A DNA stretch of 64,000 nt from Streptococcus cuniculipharyngis (GCF_007859195.1 NZ_VOHL01000005.1:1-64000), one strand, 5' to 3'. Shown: positions 1-12,377, counted from the stretch's first letter. The notes: generated by a model not told the origin, from the sequence alone. A program made the numbers and translations.

Positions 1-38
1 GAATCAGGCGGTTAGAGGTTCGACTCCTCTAGGGTGCA
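1..38 (+). tRNA. tRNA-Arg, 3' part only
   Basis: This is the 3' half of a tRNA cut by the window start. The 3' anticodon-stem strand, a T arm with the TTCGA loop, and the acceptor strand ending GGGTGC-A are visible. The stem AATCAGG and acceptor match the streptococcal tRNA-Arg(ACG) pattern from memory; the anticodon itself lies mostly outside, so the identity is likely rather than proven. CCA is not encoded. Confidence 0.75.
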
Positions 39-49
39 TCATCAATTAT

Positions 50-123
50 CGGGAAGTAGCTCAGCTTGGTAGAGTACTTGGTTTGGGACCAAGGGGTCGC
101 AGGTTCGAATCCTGTCTTCCCGA
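50..123 (+). tRNA. tRNA-Pro (anticodon TGG)
   Basis: A complete 74-nt tRNA. The acceptor strands CGGGAAG and CTTCCCG pair, the D arm contains AGCTCAGCTTGGTAGAGT, and the anticodon stem CTTGG/CCAAG encloses loop TTTGGGA, which reads TGG for proline. The T arm has the GGTTCGAAT motif, and the discriminator base is A. It follows the tRNA-Arg by 11 nt, so the two are probably processed from one transcript. Confidence 0.97.
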
Positions 124-136
124 TTGAAGATATAAG

Positions 137-160
137 AGATGGTCGAAAGACCATCTTTTT
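137..160 (+). terminator. Rho-independent terminator of the tRNA transcript
   Basis: The stem AGATGGTC/GACCATCT has a GAAA tetraloop and is followed by a T run. It closes the tRNA unit just before hisS. Confidence 0.9.
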
Positions 161-223
161 ATGTTTTCTTTAGTTAAATAATATGATAGAATGAAGAGAC
201 TACTAAATTTAGGGGAAAATAAG

Positions 224-1522
224 ATGAAATTACAAAAACCAAAGGGAACACAGGATATTTTACCTAAGGAAGCAGCTAGGTGGCATTACGTTGAAGAAAA
301 GGCTCGCCAGCTTTTTTCTCAATATCACTATGGTGAAATTCGTACTCCCATGTTTGAACATTATGAGGTGATTAGTCGTTCTGTTGGTGACACATCAGAT
401 ATTGTGACCAAAGAAATGTATGATTTTTACGACAAGGGAGAGCGGCACATTACCTTACGTCCGGAAGGGACTGCTCCTGTTGTAAGGTCTTATGTTGAAA
501 ATAAACTCTTTGCCCCAGAGGTACAAAAGCCGGTGAAGCTTTTTTACATGGGCTCAATGTTTCGTTATGAGCGACCGCAAGCGGGGCGTTTACGGGAATT
601 CCATCAGATTGGGGTGGAATGTTTTGGCTCGTCAAATCCTGCAACGGATGTGGAAACAATTGCCATGGCGGCACACTTCTTTAAGGAATTAGGGATTGAA
701 CAAGTCAAGCTACACCTCAATACTTTGGGAACTGCGGATAGCCGGAAAGCCTATCGTCAGGCCTTGATTGACTATCTTCTCCCTTATAAGGAACAATTGT
801 CCAAAGATAGCCAACGACGTCTGGAAGAAAATCCTTTGCGGGTTCTTGATAGTAAGGAAAAGGAAGACCGCGAGATTGTTGCCCAAGCACCATCCATTTT
901 GGATTACCTAGATGCTGAAAGTCAGGCTTATTTTACCAGTGTTTGTGACATGTTGACCCTTTTGGGAATTGATTATGTGATTGATACCAAGATGGTTCGT
1001 GGTTTGGACTACTATAATCATACGATTTTTGAATTTATCACCCAGCTTGACGGTAATGATTTGACCATTTGTGCAGGGGGGCGTTATGATAAGTTGGTTG
1101 ATTATTTTGGTGGTCCAGAAACGCCTGGGTTTGGTTTCGGTTTAGGGGTTGAGCGTCTCCTTTTGGTTTTGGAAAAATTAGGTATTAATCTGCCAGTTGA
1201 GGAGCCGCTTGACCTTTATGTGGCAGTTTTAGGGGATAATCCTCAGGTTAATAGCAAAGCCTTGGAGCTGGTTCAGGCTGTCCGCCAACAAGGTTTTTCT
1301 GCTGAACGGGACTACCTTAACCGCAAGTTAAAAGCCCAATTCAAATCAGCTGACAACTTCAAGGCCAGTTATCTAGTGACCTTAGGTGACAATGAGATTG
1401 ATACAGGTCAGATTAGTCTGAAAAATAATCAGACTCGAGCAGAAATTAGCCTAAGTTTGGCTGATTTGATGACCAATTTTGCTCAAGTCATGGCAAGTCA
1501 AGCTACATCAGCCAGTAAATAA
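224..1522 (+). CDS. hisS: Histidyl-tRNA synthetase
   Basis: This cytoplasmic class II aminoacyl-tRNA synthetase charges tRNA-His. The 432-residue product opens with [14 protein letters not shown], the family's motif-1 entrance, and carries class II motif 2 ([16 protein letters not shown]), the histidine-specific stretch [12 protein letters not shown], and motif 3 near [12 protein letters not shown]. The C-terminal third is the anticodon-binding domain. An upstream in-frame ATG at 191 exists, but the start at 224 has an AGGGGAAAA ribosome site and matches the normal family N-terminus. It precedes aspS, the usual streptococcal pairing. Confidence 0.97.
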   Translation: MKLQKPKGTQDILPKEAARWHYVEEKARQLFSQYHYGEIRTPMFEHYEVISRSVGDTSDIVTKEMYDFYDKGERHITLRPEGTAPVVRSYVENKLFAPEVQKPVKLFYMGSMFRYERPQAGRLREFHQIGVECFGSSNPATDVETIAMAAHFFKELGIEQVKLHLNTLGTADSRKAYRQALIDYLLPYKEQLSKDSQRRLEENPLRVLDSKEKEDREIVAQAPSILDYLDAESQAYFTSVCDMLTLLGIDYVIDTKMVRGLDYYNHTIFEFITQLDGNDLTICAGGRYDKLVDYFGGPETPGFGFGLGVERLLLVLEKLGINLPVEEPLDLYVAVLGDNPQVNSKALELVQAVRQQGFSAERDYLNRKLKAQFKSADNFKASYLVTLGDNEIDTGQISLKNNQTRAEISLSLADLMTNFAQVMASQATSASK

Positions 1523-1607
1523 AATGCAGAAACTTCCTCCAAATAGGTGGGAGTTTCTCGGTCTTTATGGTACAATAGAAACAAATATTTTTTAACGGAG
1601 AATAGTG

Positions 1608-3356
1608 ATGAAACGTTCAATCTACGCTGGTCGTGTGCGAGAAAATCATATTGGAAAAGAATTGACCCTAACAGGATGGGTGGGTCGTCGTCGTAACTTA
1701 GGTGGTCTTATTTTTATTGATCTTCGTGACCGTGAAGGTTTGATGCAGTTGGTCATCAATCCTGAGACCGTGTCTGCGGAGCTATTGGCTGAGGTGGAAA
1801 AGCTACGTAATGAATATGTGATTGAGGTAACTGGTCAGGTAGTGGCTCGTGAGCAAGCTAATCCTGACCTGACAACTGGTCAGGTTGAGATGCAGGTGAC
1901 CGCCCTAACCATTCTCAATACCGCTCAGACCACACCTTTCGAGATTAAGGACGGTGTTGAGGTTAGTGATGATACGCGTTTACGTTATCGCTATTTGGAT
2001 TTGCGACGTCCGGAAATGCTGGCCAACCTCAAATTGCGGGCTAAGGTAACACAGATCATGCGTCGCTATTTGGATGAGTCGGACTTTATTGATGTGGAGA
2101 CGCCAATTTTGACCAAGTCAACGCCAGAAGGGGCCAGAGATTACTTGGTACCTAGTCGGGTTAATCAAGGTCAATTTTATGCCTTGCCGCAAAGCCCACA
2201 AATCACCAAGCAATTGTTAATGAATGCCGGTTTTGACCGTTATTATCAGATTGTTAAATGTTTCCGTGATGAGGATTTACGGGGTGACCGTCAGCCAGAA
2301 TTTACTCAGGTGGATTTGGAGACCTCTTTCTTGTCAGAAGTGGAGATTCAGGATTTGGTTGAGGGCATGATTGCCAAGGTGATGAAGGAAACTAAAGGCA
2401 TTGATGTTAGCTTGCCTTTCCCTCGCATGGCCTATGACCACGCCATGAACCTTTATGGGTCTGATAAGCCTGACACACGTTTTGACATGCTCTTGCAGGA
2501 TTTGACCGATTTGGCCAAGCAGGCTGATTTCAAGGTTTTTGCAGAAGCAGAGGCAGTTAAGGCAATTGTTGTTAAGGATAAGGCTGATGCTTACTCACGC
2601 AAGGATATTGATAAGCTGACCGAACAAGCTAAACAATTAGGAGCTAAGGGCCTAGCTTGGGTCAAGTTGGTTGCTGGTGAGTTGACAGGACCGATTGCTA
2701 AGTTTTTGCCAGCTATTGCTGAACAGTTGGTGGCTGATTTAGGCTTGGAAGATAATGACCTGGTTTTGTTTGTGGCAGATAGTTTGGCTGTTGCCAATGC
2801 CAGCTTGGGCGGCCTACGGACACGGATTGCAAAAGAGCAAGGATTGATTGATGAGTCACTCTTCAACTTCCTTTGGATTGTTGATTGGCCAATGTTTGAA
2901 TGGTCAGAAGAAGAGGGACGTTACACCAGTGCCCACCATCCCTTTACCTTGCCAACGGCAGAAACTGCTGCAGAGTTAGAGGGCGACTTGACTAAGGTGC
3001 GTGCAGTGGCCTATGACATTGTTCTAAATGGTTATGAACTGGGCGGCGGTAGTTTGCGGATTAACCAAAAGGCCATGCAGGAGCGTATGTTTGCTGCTCT
3101 TGGTTTCTCAGCTCAAGAAATGACGGAACAATTTGGTTTCTTGCTCGAGGCCATGGATTATGGTTTCCCACCACATGGTGGTTTGGCTATTGGATTGGAC
3201 CGTTTTGTCATGCTGTTGGCGGGTGAGCAGAATATCCGTGAAGTGATTGCCTTTCCAAAAAATAATAAGGCGACTGACCCAATGACGCAGGCCCCTAGTC
3301 AGGTGGCCGATCATCAACTTAAAGAGTTAGCCCTTCGAGTAGAAAGTCATGATTAA
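1608..3356 (+). CDS. aspS: Aspartyl-tRNA synthetase
   Basis: This bacterial-type AspRS has 582 residues, the normal family length. An N-terminal OB-fold anticodon-binding domain (about residues 1-105) precedes the class II catalytic core, with motif 2 around [15 protein letters not shown] and motif 3 in [15 protein letters not shown]. The GAD insertion domain typical of bacterial AspRS lies between. Start: an in-frame GTG sits directly before ATG 1608; the ATG is preferred, with AACGGAG upstream. The 3' end overlaps the next gene by 8 nt, so the YitT protein is probably translationally coupled. Confidence 0.97.
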   Translation: MKRSIYAGRVRENHIGKELTLTGWVGRRRNLGGLIFIDLRDREGLMQLVINPETVSAELLAEVEKLRNEYVIEVTGQVVAREQANPDLTTGQVEMQVTALTILNTAQTTPFEIKDGVEVSDDTRLRYRYLDLRRPEMLANLKLRAKVTQIMRRYLDESDFIDVETPILTKSTPEGARDYLVPSRVNQGQFYALPQSPQITKQLLMNAGFDRYYQIVKCFRDEDLRGDRQPEFTQVDLETSFLSEVEIQDLVEGMIAKVMKETKGIDVSLPFPRMAYDHAMNLYGSDKPDTRFDMLLQDLTDLAKQADFKVFAEAEAVKAIVVKDKADAYSRKDIDKLTEQAKQLGAKGLAWVKLVAGELTGPIAKFLPAIAEQLVADLGLEDNDLVLFVADSLAVANASLGGLRTRIAKEQGLIDESLFNFLWIVDWPMFEWSEEEGRYTSAHHPFTLPTAETAAELEGDLTKVRAVAYDIVLNGYELGGGSLRINQKAMQERMFAALGFSAQEMTEQFGFLLEAMDYGFPPHGGLAIGLDRFVMLLAGEQNIREVIAFPKNNKATDPMTQAPSQVADHQLKELALRVESHD

Positions 3357-4293
3357 AAAGACAACCGTTCGGAAAAAAATAAAATTTGTCATTAAACGCT
3401 GGGCCAAGAAACATGGTTTTCTGCGTGTGCTCAAGAGCATTTCCAGGGAAAAATATGCAGAAAAGATTTCTGCCTCCCTTATCTATGCCCTTTTGTCCAG
3501 TATTGCGGTCAACTGTTTCTTTCAGCCGGGAAATATCTACGCCAGTGGTTTGACGGGGCTCTCGCAGATTTTGTCAACCTTGAGTGAGCGAGTATTAGGC
3601 TTTGGCCTCTCGATTGCGGTCATTTACTACCTGATGAATATCCCCCTATTTATACTGGCTTGGAAATATATAGGTCATAAATTTACCATCTTCACCTTTA
3701 TTACGGTTACTATCGGTTCCCTCTTTATTGAGTTGATTCCAGTAGTAACCATCACCCAGGACCCAATTATCAATGCCGTCTTTGGAGGGCTCATCATGGG
3801 CTTAGGGGTTGGTTACAATCTCAGAAATAATGTGTCTGGTGGAGGGACCGATATTATCAGCCTCTATGTTCGTAAAAAAACAGGACATGAGGTGGGCAGT
3901 ATTACCATGGCTATCAATGTTGTCATCATGATTTTTGCTGGTCTCCTTTTTGGTTGGAAATATGTTCTTTACTCCATGCTTTCTATCTTTGTCTCAGGGC
4001 GGGTGACGGATGCTGTTTTTACCAAGCAGAAAAAAATGCAGGCCTTGATTATCACTAGTCATGCTGACAAAGTCATTGGTATGGTTCATAAAAAACTCCA
4101 TCGTGGGGTGACCTGTATCAATAATGCTGAAGGGACCTATAATCGTGAGCAAAAATCTGTCTTGCTGACGGTTATTACACGAGCTGAGTTTGCTGAGTTT
4201 AAATATTGGATGAAAAAGACAGACCCAGCGGCCTTTGTTTCGGTAGCAGAGGATGTCCGGATTATTGGCCGCTTTGTCGATGATGATCATTAA
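3349..4293 (+). CDS. YitT family membrane protein (first copy)
   Basis: A 314-residue integral membrane protein with a basic N-terminal segment, about five hydrophobic helices (residues 35-215) containing the family's [11 protein letters not shown] and GGGTDI motifs, and a soluble C-terminal DUF2179-like domain (about 225-310). The DUF161/YitT family has no settled substrate. The start overlaps the aspS stop (ATGATTAA), and 11 nt separate it from a paralogue, so aspS and both yitT-like genes probably form one transcription unit. Function is unknown. Confidence 0.9.
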   Translation: MIKKTTVRKKIKFVIKRWAKKHGFLRVLKSISREKYAEKISASLIYALLSSIAVNCFFQPGNIYASGLTGLSQILSTLSERVLGFGLSIAVIYYLMNIPLFILAWKYIGHKFTIFTFITVTIGSLFIELIPVVTITQDPIINAVFGGLIMGLGVGYNLRNNVSGGGTDIISLYVRKKTGHEVGSITMAINVVIMIFAGLLFGWKYVLYSMLSIFVSGRVTDAVFTKQKKMQALIITSHADKVIGMVHKKLHRGVTCINNAEGTYNREQKSVLLTVITRAEFAEFKYWMKKTDPAAFVSVAEDVRIIGRFVDDDH

Positions 4294-4304
4294 AAGGAGC
4301 TGAG

Positions 4305-5186
4305 ATGAGTCATTATGAATCACAACTGAAGGTAAAAAATCTTGTTTTTATTACGATTGGAGTGGCTATTTATGCCTTTGGCTTTGTGAAATTTAACATG
4401 GCCAACCACCTAGCAGAAGGAGGGGTGGCAGGGATTACCTTAATTTTAGATGCTTTATTCAAGATTAATCCTGCCTACAGTACCTTCTTTATCAACCTCC
4501 CTCTCTTCATTTTAGGAGCAAGGACTTTTGGTAAACGTTCCTTATTATTAACCATTTATGGTACGGTTATGTTGTCTGTCTTCATTGGGCTTTGGCAAGA
4601 GGTTCCTCTAACGATTGATTTACAAGGAGATACCCTGATTATTGCCCTTTTGGCTGGGATTTTTGCGGGTGTTGGTGCTGGTCTAGTCTTTCGTTATGGG
4701 GCAACGACTGGGGGAACTGATATTATTGGTCAGGTAGTTGAGGCCAAGACGGGTCGTCAGATTGGTCAGACCTTGCTGGTTATTGATATTTTGGTCCTGT
4801 TGGCTTCGCTGACCTATATTGATATTCGTCAGATGATGTACACCTTGATTGCCAGCTTTGTGTTTACTCAGATTTTGACAGTGGTGCAAAATGGGGGTTA
4901 TATGATTCGCGGAATGATTATCATTAGCAAAGAGTCAGAGAAAATTGCCCAAACCATCTTGCAGGACATCAATCGTGGGGTGACCTATCTCAACGGTCAG
5001 GGAGCCTATTCTGGCCAAGACCACAAGGTGCTATACATTGTTTTAAATCCAAGTGAGGTTTTGGATGTGAAGCGTATTGTCGCTAGTATTGACACCGATG
5101 CCTTTGTTTCTGTTATCAATGTCGATGAAGTCATCAGTTCGGATTTCAATATCCGCCGAAAGAATTATGGTAAGGATATGCAATAA
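4305..5186 (+). CDS. YitT family membrane protein (second copy)
   Basis: A 293-residue paralogue of the preceding protein, with the same architecture: about five membrane helices, EGGVAGITLIL near residue 40, ATTGGTDIIGQ near 140, and a C-terminal DUF2179-like domain with NRGVTYLNGQGAYSG. The ribosome site AAGGAG lies 7 nt before ATG. Tandem YitT copies are common in streptococci and may form a hetero-oligomer, which is an inference. The gene ends at a strong palindromic terminator. Confidence 0.9.
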   Translation: MSHYESQLKVKNLVFITIGVAIYAFGFVKFNMANHLAEGGVAGITLILDALFKINPAYSTFFINLPLFILGARTFGKRSLLLTIYGTVMLSVFIGLWQEVPLTIDLQGDTLIIALLAGIFAGVGAGLVFRYGATTGGTDIIGQVVEAKTGRQIGQTLLVIDILVLLASLTYIDIRQMMYTLIASFVFTQILTVVQNGGYMIRGMIIISKESEKIAQTILQDINRGVTYLNGQGAYSGQDHKVLYIVLNPSEVLDVKRIVASIDTDAFVSVINVDEVISSDFNIRRKNYGKDMQ

Positions 5187-5210
5187 AGCTAGGGAAATTT
5201 CCCTAGCTTT
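5185..5210. terminator. Bidirectional terminator between yitT pair and argS
   Basis: A perfect palindrome with arms AAAGCTAGGGAAA/TTTCCCTAGCTTT, flanked by A and T tracts. It can serve both the plus-strand yitT unit and the minus-strand argS transcript. Confidence 0.85.
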
Positions 5211-5278
5211 ATTTTTGTTTATCGGTAAAGGTAAAGTTAATTTAGCTAAGAACAGGGCTCTCAATTAAATCTACGATA

Positions 5279-6970
5279 TTACATCTCATCAGGGGCTTCA
5301 ACGCCAAGGAGACCAAGGGCTTCTTTGAGAACAGTTGCTGTCGCTGCACAGAGGGCTAGGCGGCTAGGACGCTCTGCATTGTCCTCAAGGATACGGACAT
5401 GGGCATAGTAGCGGTTAAAATGCTGAGCCAAGTTAATGGCGAATTTAGCTATAATGGATGGTTCGTAGAGTTCAGCGGCACGTTGGATATGGCGTGGGAA
5501 ATCTTGCAGCAATTTGATAATTTCCCAGCTATCAGCGTCAGCTAGTTGATAGTTTCCAGCTGCATCAGGGGTGAAGTCTGCTTTTCTCAAAATAGACTGA
5601 ATCCGAGCATGAGCGTACTGAACGTAAGGTCCAGTTTCTCCTTCAAAGGAAACCATGGTGTCGAGGTCAAAATCATAACCATTGAGACGATCAGACTTGA
5701 GGTCATAGAATTTAATGGCTCCGACACCAACAGCATGGGCAACCTCTTCCTTGTTGGCAAGGTTAGGGTTTTTACTTTCAATTTGTGTTAGGGCTCGGCT
5801 GATGGCCTCTTGAATGGTTGGTTCAAGTAAAATCACATTGCCCTTACGCGTTGATAGTTTTTGACCATTTTTAGTGACCAAGCCCATGGCAACATGGACC
5901 ACGTCGTCATGCCAGTCATAGTCCATTTCAGCTAGGACAGCCTTTAATTGTTTGAAGTGGGCAGACTGTTCTTGACCAACCACATAGACTGCTTTGGCAA
6001 AATCATAATTGCGTTTGCGGTAGAGGGCAGCCGCCAAGTCACGCGTGATGTAGAGGGTAGCCCCGTCAGATTTTTTGATGAGGGCAGGATGTTCAATGCC
6101 ATATTTCTCCAGATTGACTACTTGGGCACCCTTTGATTCAGTCAAGAGGTCTTTTTCTGTCAATAGGTCAATGATTTCGTCCATCTTATCATTGTAGAAG
6201 GCTTCACCATTAAAACTGTCAAAGGTCACGTCCAGTTCCTTGTAAATCCGGTTAAATTCAACCAAACTTTCGTCACGGAACCATTGCCAGAGGGCGGTAG
6301 CTTCTTCATCACCATTTTCTAATTTCAAGAACCAAGCCCGAGCTTCTTCATCGTATTCAGGGTGGTCGGTGACTTCTTCATTGATGCGAACGTAGAGTTT
6401 GAGCAGTTCTGAGATGGGATTGGCTTCGACAGCTGCCTTATCTCCCCAGAGTTTATAGGCCACAATGAGCAGACCAAATTGTTTGCCCCAGTCACCTAGG
6501 TGGTTGACTTTGACCGTTTGGTAGCCGATTTTTTGGAAGATGTTGGACAGGCTGTCACCGATAACGGTTGACCGCAGATGGCCGATTGAAAATGGTTTGG
6601 CAATATTGGGGCTAGACATGTCAATGACGATGTTTTTGCCTTGTCCAAGGTCTTGTTGACCATAAGAAGGACCAGCACTCAGCACTTGCTTCAAGACCTG
6701 ACCAGATGTCCCTGCCTTGTCAAAGAAGAAGTTGAGGTAGGGGCCGACAGCTTCCACTTTTTCAAAAGCACTTTTGTCCAGTTGATCAACCAATTCACTG
6801 GCGATGGCTTGAGGGGCCTTGCGTAGGGTTTTAGCTAGGGTAAAGGTGGGAAAGGCTAAATCACCCATATCAGCATGCTTGGGTTGTTCCAAGAGCTTGA
6901 CAATGCTTGCTGCATCAAGGTCGGGTAGCACCTTAGCAATTTCTTGGGCAACGAATTGTTTATTGCTCAT
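5279..6970 (-). CDS. argS: Arginyl-tRNA synthetase
   Basis: This class I synthetase charges tRNA-Arg in the cytoplasm. The 563 residues include an N-terminal Arg-S additional domain (1-100), the HIGH-type signature [20 protein letters not shown] (about 120-140), a KMSKS-equivalent [17 protein letters not shown], and the C-terminal DALR anticodon-binding domain. It is transcribed away from mutS. In several streptococci argR lies between these genes; here only about 200 nt separate them and no argR is present. Confidence 0.97.
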   Translation of the reverse strand: MSNKQFVAQEIAKVLPDLDAASIVKLLEQPKHADMGDLAFPTFTLAKTLRKAPQAIASELVDQLDKSAFEKVEAVGPYLNFFFDKAGTSGQVLKQVLSAGPSYGQQDLGQGKNIVIDMSSPNIAKPFSIGHLRSTVIGDSLSNIFQKIGYQTVKVNHLGDWGKQFGLLIVAYKLWGDKAAVEANPISELLKLYVRINEEVTDHPEYDEEARAWFLKLENGDEEATALWQWFRDESLVEFNRIYKELDVTFDSFNGEAFYNDKMDEIIDLLTEKDLLTESKGAQVVNLEKYGIEHPALIKKSDGATLYITRDLAAALYRKRNYDFAKAVYVVGQEQSAHFKQLKAVLAEMDYDWHDDVVHVAMGLVTKNGQKLSTRKGNVILLEPTIQEAISRALTQIESKNPNLANKEEVAHAVGVGAIKFYDLKSDRLNGYDFDLDTMVSFEGETGPYVQYAHARIQSILRKADFTPDAAGNYQLADADSWEIIKLLQDFPRHIQRAAELYEPSIIAKFAINLAQHFNRYYAHVRILEDNAERPSRLALCAATATVLKEALGLLGVEAPDEM

Positions 6971-7175
6971 CTTATTCTCCTAATCATGATAGTATCACTA
7001 TATTTTATCATATTTTGACGAAATAGACGAGGAGAAAGGAAAATCTAACATTTTTCCTTGAAATAAGGTATAATAAACTATTGATAGAGAAAAAAGGGAA
7101 GAGAACAGGAGATTGGGCAAGGGAAATGTTGCCTTTTTTGCTAGTTAACCAGACCAGAAAGTGAGGGAGCAAGAC
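6971..7175. promoter_or_regulatory. Divergent argS/mutS control region
   Basis: About 205 nt without a gene. The argS side has a CTCCT (minus-strand GGAG) ribosome site and AT-rich promoter sequence. On the plus strand GGTATAATAA (7068-7077) is the likely mutS -10. The roughly 100-nt mutS leader contains a weak hairpin (GGCAA/TTGCC, 7116-7133) followed by six T, perhaps a leaky terminator. No arginine-repressor gene is left here. Confidence 0.5.
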
Positions 7176-9719
7176 ATGAGTCAGGAAAAAATTTCACCAG
7201 GCATGCAGCAATATTTAGATTTGAAGGCTCAGTATCCAGATGCCTTTTTGTTGTTCCGAATGGGGGATTTTTATGAGTTATTTTATGAGGATGCAGTTAA
7301 GGCGGCTCAGCTTCTAGAAATCAGTTTGACAAGCCGCAACCGTTCAGCGGAAAATCCAATTCCAATGGCCGGGGTTCCCCATCATTCTGCCCAGCAGTAT
7401 ATTGATACCTTGGTGGAATTAGGTTATAAGGTAGCTATTGCTGAACAGATGGAAGCTCCGAAGAAGGCTATTGGGGTAGTCAAACGTGAGGTTGTGCAAA
7501 TCATCACACCAGGGACAGCCACCAATCTGGAACAGGGTAATAATTTTTTAGTGGCCATAGATTATCATCAAGGCCTATATGGACTGGCTTATATGGATGT
7601 TTCGACAGGTGAGTTTTATGTCACCCACCTCAAAGATTTTTCTCTTTTGTGTGGTGAGATGATTAATCTTCGTGCTCGTGAAGTAGTGGTTGGTTATGAA
7701 TTAACCGAGGAAGAAAGCACCATTTTGACCAAGCAACTCAACTTACTCTTATCTGTGGATCAGGAAAGTCAAGAGAGTGACTTGTTAGCTGTTGACTTAC
7801 CAGCTATTGAACTTAGGGTAGCCAGCAAGCTTCTGCATTATGTCCATCAAACCCAATTACGCGAATTGTCTCACCTACAACCCTTGGTCCATTATGAGGT
7901 TAAAGATTTCTTGCAAATGTCTTATGCGACCAAGGCCAGCTTGGATTTGTTAGAAAATGCTAGGACCGGTAAGAAACATGGGAGTTTATTTTGGCTTTTG
8001 GACGAGACAAAAACGGCTATGGGGACACGTCTCCTGCGTGCATGGATTAACCACCCCTTGATTAGTCCGCGGGAAATTAAAGAACGTCAAGATATTATTC
8101 ATGTTTTCTTGGAGCGTTTTTTTGAACGTCATGACTTGACCGAGAGTTTCAAAGGGGTTTATGACATTGAGCGTTTGGCCAGCAAGGTCTCGTTTGGTAA
8201 GGCCAATCCCAAAGATCTCCTACAATTAGGTCAGACCTTGACCCAGGTTCCTGTCATTAAGGCCATTTTAGAGAGTTTTGCTAGCCCCAGTCTGGCCTCC
8301 TTGGTTAGTCAGATGGATACTTTGCCCGAGTTGGAAAGTTTAATTTTTGCAGCCATTTCCCCAGATGCTCCAGCTGTTTTAACGGAAGGGAACATTATCA
8401 AACCTGGTTTTGATGAGCAGTTGGATGGTTATCGAAAGGTCATGCGAGAAGGTTCGGGCTGGATTGCTGAAATGGAGGCCAGAGAACGTCAGGCAACGGG
8501 AATTAGTAATCTCAAAATTGACTATAATCGTAAAGATGGTTATTATTTTCATGTGACTAATGCTCATTTGAATGCGGTTCCGGATTATTTTTTCCGTAAG
8601 GCTACCCTAAAAAATTCAGAGCGATTTGGGACAGCAGAACTAGCTAAGATAGAGGGTGACATGCTAGAGGCGCGTGAAAAATCAAGTAGCCTAGAATATG
8701 ATATTTTTATGAGGGTTCGTGGCCAAGTTGAACGATATATTCAACGGTTACAAAAGTTAGCCAAGCAATTGGCAACTGTTGATGTTTTGCAGGCCTTAGC
8801 TGTTGTGGCGGAAAAAAATCACTATGTCAGACCGGAATTTAACCAAGAGCGAGTCATCGCCATTAAAGAGGGACGCCATGCTGTGGTAGAGCGGGTGATG
8901 GGGGTCAAGGAATACATTCCTAATAGTATTTATTTTGATCAGACCACGGATATTCAGCTGATTACAGGCCCTAATATGAGCGGTAAATCAACTTATATGC
9001 GTCAGCTAGCCCTGACTGCTATCATGGCTCAAATAGGTTCTTATGTTTCGGCAGAGTCAGCCAATTTGCCTATTTTCGATGCCATTTTTACCCGAATTGG
9101 AGCGGCTGATGATTTAATTTCAGGCCAATCAACTTTTATGGTAGAGATGATGGAAGCTAATCAGGCTATCCAGTGCGCTAGCCCACAGTCTCTCATTCTT
9201 TTTGATGAGCTGGGACGTGGCACGGCCACCTATGATGGGATGGCCCTTGCTCAGTCAATTATTGAACATATTCATGATCACGTAGGGGCAAAGACCCTGT
9301 TTGCTACCCACTACCATGAATTGACCGACTTGTCGGAGAGATTGCCCCATCTTGTTAATGTCCATGTTGCCATTTTGGAGGAAAATGAAGAGGTCACATT
9401 CTTGCATAAGATTACCGAGGGCCCAGCGGATAAATCTTATGGGATTCATGTTGCCAAAATTGCTGGCTTACCGCCTCTTCTCTTAGAGCGGGCTCAATTG
9501 ATTTTAACCAATCTTGAAACCCATTCTGCCAGAATGAGGGACCAAGGTCAGTCAACAGTTGCACAAGAAGAAATTGTTCAGCAGTTGGATTTATTTCAAG
9601 ATGGTGTTCAAGATGAGATTGTCAACCGTTTACGAGAACTTGATATTTTAAACCTAACCCCCTTGGAGGCCTTACCTATTTTGCACGAATTAAAGCAATT
9701 AGCCTCTCATCAGAACTAG
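7176..9719 (+). CDS. mutS: DNA mismatch repair protein MutS
   Basis: This protein recognises mismatches and recruits MutL. The 847 residues show the mismatch-binding N-terminal motif [17 protein letters not shown] (the Phe-x-Glu reader lies in GDFYEL), connector, core and clamp domains, and an ABC-type ATPase with Walker [10 protein letters not shown], the STFMVEM signature and Walker [16 protein letters not shown] 15 nt upstream is in frame, but ATG 7176 fits the usual N-terminus. mutL follows after a terminator-like hairpin and its own promoter. Confidence 0.97.
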   Translation: MSQEKISPGMQQYLDLKAQYPDAFLLFRMGDFYELFYEDAVKAAQLLEISLTSRNRSAENPIPMAGVPHHSAQQYIDTLVELGYKVAIAEQMEAPKKAIGVVKREVVQIITPGTATNLEQGNNFLVAIDYHQGLYGLAYMDVSTGEFYVTHLKDFSLLCGEMINLRAREVVVGYELTEEESTILTKQLNLLLSVDQESQESDLLAVDLPAIELRVASKLLHYVHQTQLRELSHLQPLVHYEVKDFLQMSYATKASLDLLENARTGKKHGSLFWLLDETKTAMGTRLLRAWINHPLISPREIKERQDIIHVFLERFFERHDLTESFKGVYDIERLASKVSFGKANPKDLLQLGQTLTQVPVIKAILESFASPSLASLVSQMDTLPELESLIFAAISPDAPAVLTEGNIIKPGFDEQLDGYRKVMREGSGWIAEMEARERQATGISNLKIDYNRKDGYYFHVTNAHLNAVPDYFFRKATLKNSERFGTAELAKIEGDMLEAREKSSSLEYDIFMRVRGQVERYIQRLQKLAKQLATVDVLQALAVVAEKNHYVRPEFNQERVIAIKEGRHAVVERVMGVKEYIPNSIYFDQTTDIQLITGPNMSGKSTYMRQLALTAIMAQIGSYVSAESANLPIFDAIFTRIGAADDLISGQSTFMVEMMEANQAIQCASPQSLILFDELGRGTATYDGMALAQSIIEHIHDHVGAKTLFATHYHELTDLSERLPHLVNVHVAILEENEEVTFLHKITEGPADKSYGIHVAKIAGLPPLLLERAQLILTNLETHSARMRDQGQSTVAQEEIVQQLDLFQDGVQDEIVNRLRELDILNLTPLEALPILHELKQLASHQN

Positions 9720-9723
9720 CTTG

Positions 9724-9750
9724 TAAAGGACTGGGACTTCTCCAGTCCTT
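9724..9750 (+). terminator. Terminator after mutS
   Basis: The stem AAGGACTGG/CCAGTCCTT with loop GACTTCT lies just after the mutS stop, with a modest T-rich tail. Confidence 0.7.
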
Positions 9751-9812
9751 ACTTTATTTAAGGTGCCTGTCCTGATTTGTGTTATAATAGTCCTTAAATA
9801 AGGAGCGCAAAG

Positions 9813-11765
9813 ATGTCAAAAATTATTGAATTACCAGAAGTTCTTGCCAATCAAATTGCTGCCGGTGAAGTGGTTGAACGCCCTGCCAGCGTGGTTAAAG
9901 AATTGGTAGAAAATGCCATTGATGCGGGTAGTCAACAGATTACCATTGAGATTGAAGAAGCTGGTTTAAAAAAGATTCAGATTACAGATGATGGCGAAGG
10001 CATGTCAGCTGAAGAAGCGCTTTTAAGTCTGCGCCGACACGCAACCAGTAAAATAAAGAATCAGGCAGACTTATTTCGGATTAGAACGCTAGGGTTTCGA
10101 GGAGAAGCTTTGCCTTCTATTGCCTCAATCAGCCGTCTAAGTATTAAGACAGCTAGTGAAGAAGCAAGTCATGGTAGTTATCTTTTTGCTACTGCGGGTA
10201 AGGTTGATAAACAAGAAGCGATTAGCACCCCAAAGGGAACTAAGATTATTGTAGAAGATTTGTTTTTTAATACACCAGCTCGTTTAAAATACATGAAGAG
10301 TCTGCAAGGGGAGCTAGGCCATATTGTTGATGTGGTCAATCGGCTTAGTTTAGCTCATCCAGAAATCTCCTTTACTCTAATCAATGAAGGCAAGCAACTG
10401 ATGCAGACGGCCGGAAATGGTGACCTCCGTCAGGCGATTGCAGGGATTTATGGGTTAAATACGGCTCGCAAGATGATTGCCATTGAGGCTTCGGATTTTG
10501 ATTTTGAGGTATCAGGCTATGTCAGCCTTCCCGAATTAACCCGAGCCAACCGGAATTATCTGACTCTTTTAATCAACGGTCGCTATGTCAAAAATTTCCT
10601 GCTAAATCGGGCTATTTTGGAGGGCTATGGTTCTAAACTCATGGTTGGACGCTTTCCTATCGCTGTCATTGACATTCAGTTGGATCCCTACTTGGCTGAT
10701 GTCAATGTCCATCCCACCAAGCAAGAGGTGCGTTTGTCTAAGGAAGGCGACTTGATGAAGTTGGTGACCAAGGCGATTAGCCAAGCCCTAAAAGAACAAG
10801 AATTGATTCCAGATGCCTTGGAAAATTTGGCGAGATCTAGCACACGAAGCCAACATAAGGCGGTTCAGACCAGTTTACCGCTACGCTCTCATCAACTTTA
10901 CTACGATACGAACCGACAAGATTTTCTTGTCAAAACAAGCAGTGAAATCAACGAAAAAGTAGGTTTACAGGACGTTGACACCCTTGACGAGCCTGTCAAA
11001 ATAGCAGCCAGCCCAGCGCAACCAGCTGTCAAGTATGCCAACCGCCAAGAAAGGACAACTGAACCTAGTGAACATACTGAGTTAGATTTATCCAATAAAT
11101 CAAGTCTCCAGCGCCTGTTGAGCCGCTTGGAAAAAGAACAAACGTCAACCTTCCCCGAATTAGACTATTTTGGTCAGATGCATGGGACCTACCTCTTTGC
11201 CCAAGGTCAAGGGGGACTTTACATCATAGACCAGCATGCTGCCCAGGAACGGGTCAAGTATGAGTATTACCGTGACAAGATTGGCGACGTTGACAGTAGT
11301 TTACAGCAGTTATTAATCCCTTACTTGTTTGAATTTTCGCGGTCAGATTTTATGGCCTTGCAGGAAAAAATGCCCCTGCTCAATCAAGTGGGAATTGAGC
11401 TGGAGCCTTATGGGGAAAATACTTTTATCTTGCGGGAACACCCCATCTGGTTTAAGGAAGAGGAAATCGAGTCAGGCGTTTATGAAATGTGTGACATGCT
11501 CTTGTTAACCAACGAGGTCTCGATTAAAAAATATCGGGCAGAGCTAGCCATTATGATGAGTTGTAAACGAAGTATCAAGGCCAATCATGCCTTGGACGAC
11601 TATTCGGCCAGAGATTTGCTAGTGCAACTATCCCAGTGCCAAAATCCTTATAACTGCCCGCATGGGCGTCCAGTTTTGGTTAATTTTTCCAAATCAGACA
11701 TGGAGAAAATGTTCCGTCGCATTCAAGAAAATCACACTAGTTTACGTGAACTAGGAAAATATTAA
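9813..11765 (+). CDS. mutL: DNA mismatch repair protein MutL
   Basis: A GHKL ATPase that couples MutS to downstream repair. The 650 residues carry the N-terminal ATP motifs [16 protein letters not shown] and [12 protein letters not shown], a variable linker (about 330-440), and a C-terminal dimerisation domain with [11 protein letters not shown] and a CPHGRP motif near the end. An extended -10 (TGTTATAAT, ending 9788) lies 25 nt upstream, with AAGGAG before ATG. It starts the mutL-ruvA-tag unit. Confidence 0.97.
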   Translation: MSKIIELPEVLANQIAAGEVVERPASVVKELVENAIDAGSQQITIEIEEAGLKKIQITDDGEGMSAEEALLSLRRHATSKIKNQADLFRIRTLGFRGEALPSIASISRLSIKTASEEASHGSYLFATAGKVDKQEAISTPKGTKIIVEDLFFNTPARLKYMKSLQGELGHIVDVVNRLSLAHPEISFTLINEGKQLMQTAGNGDLRQAIAGIYGLNTARKMIAIEASDFDFEVSGYVSLPELTRANRNYLTLLINGRYVKNFLLNRAILEGYGSKLMVGRFPIAVIDIQLDPYLADVNVHPTKQEVRLSKEGDLMKLVTKAISQALKEQELIPDALENLARSSTRSQHKAVQTSLPLRSHQLYYDTNRQDFLVKTSSEINEKVGLQDVDTLDEPVKIAASPAQPAVKYANRQERTTEPSEHTELDLSNKSSLQRLLSRLEKEQTSTFPELDYFGQMHGTYLFAQGQGGLYIIDQHAAQERVKYEYYRDKIGDVDSSLQQLLIPYLFEFSRSDFMALQEKMPLLNQVGIELEPYGENTFILREHPIWFKEEEIESGVYEMCDMLLLTNEVSIKKYRAELAIMMSCKRSIKANHALDDYSARDLLVQLSQCQNPYNCPHGRPVLVNFSKSDMEKMFRRIQENHTSLRELGKY

Positions 11766-11782
11766 GGAGGAGAAGCAGCTAG

Positions 11783-12367
11783 ATGTACGACTATATCAAG
11801 GGTCAGTTGACAAAAATCACTGCCAAATATATCGTGGTAGAAACAGGAGGCCTAGGTTACATGGTCCATGTGGCTAATCCCTATCGTTTCTCCGATCAGG
11901 TCAATCAGGCGGTGCAGATGTATCTCCATCAGGTGGTGCGAGAAGACGCTCAACTCCTCTATGGTTTTCAGACCGAGGCTGAAAAAGAAGTCTTTTTGAA
12001 TTTGATTTCAGTGTCTGGTATTGGACCGACAACAGCCCTAGCTATCATTGCTGCCGATGACAATGAGGGGCTGATTCGGGCCATTGATGAGAACAATATT
12101 ACTTACCTGACTAAATTTCCTAAAATTGGTAAAAAGACTGCCCAACAGATGATTTTAGACTTGGCTGGCAAGTTTGTTCCTGCAGAAACTGATGTTAAGG
12201 TAACGAGTCAAGTGGCCGGCAATCCAGCCTTGGATGAGGCCATGGAGGCTCTGTTAGCTCTGGGTTACAAGGCCAGTGAATTGAAAAAAATTCGTGCCTT
12301 CTTTGATAATACCAATGACACGACAGAAAATTATATTAAATCCAGCTTGAAGATGTTGATGAAGTGA
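11783..12367 (+). CDS. ruvA: Holliday junction helicase subunit RuvA
   Basis: RuvA binds four-way junctions and loads the RuvB motor, which in this window is far away at 50.7 kb, as is usual in streptococci. The 194-residue protein has the N-terminal OB fold ([20 protein letters not shown]), tandem helix-hairpin-helix motifs ([12 protein letters not shown] and [16 protein letters not shown]) and a C-terminal RuvB-interacting domain. It starts 17 nt after mutL behind AAGGAGG. Confidence 0.96.
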   Translation: MYDYIKGQLTKITAKYIVVETGGLGYMVHVANPYRFSDQVNQAVQMYLHQVVREDAQLLYGFQTEAEKEVFLNLISVSGIGPTTALAIIAADDNEGLIRAIDENNITYLTKFPKIGKKTAQQMILDLAGKFVPAETDVKVTSQVAGNPALDEAMEALLALGYKASELKKIRAFFDNTNDTTENYIKSSLKMLMK

Positions 12368-12377
12368 GGAGACTAGG

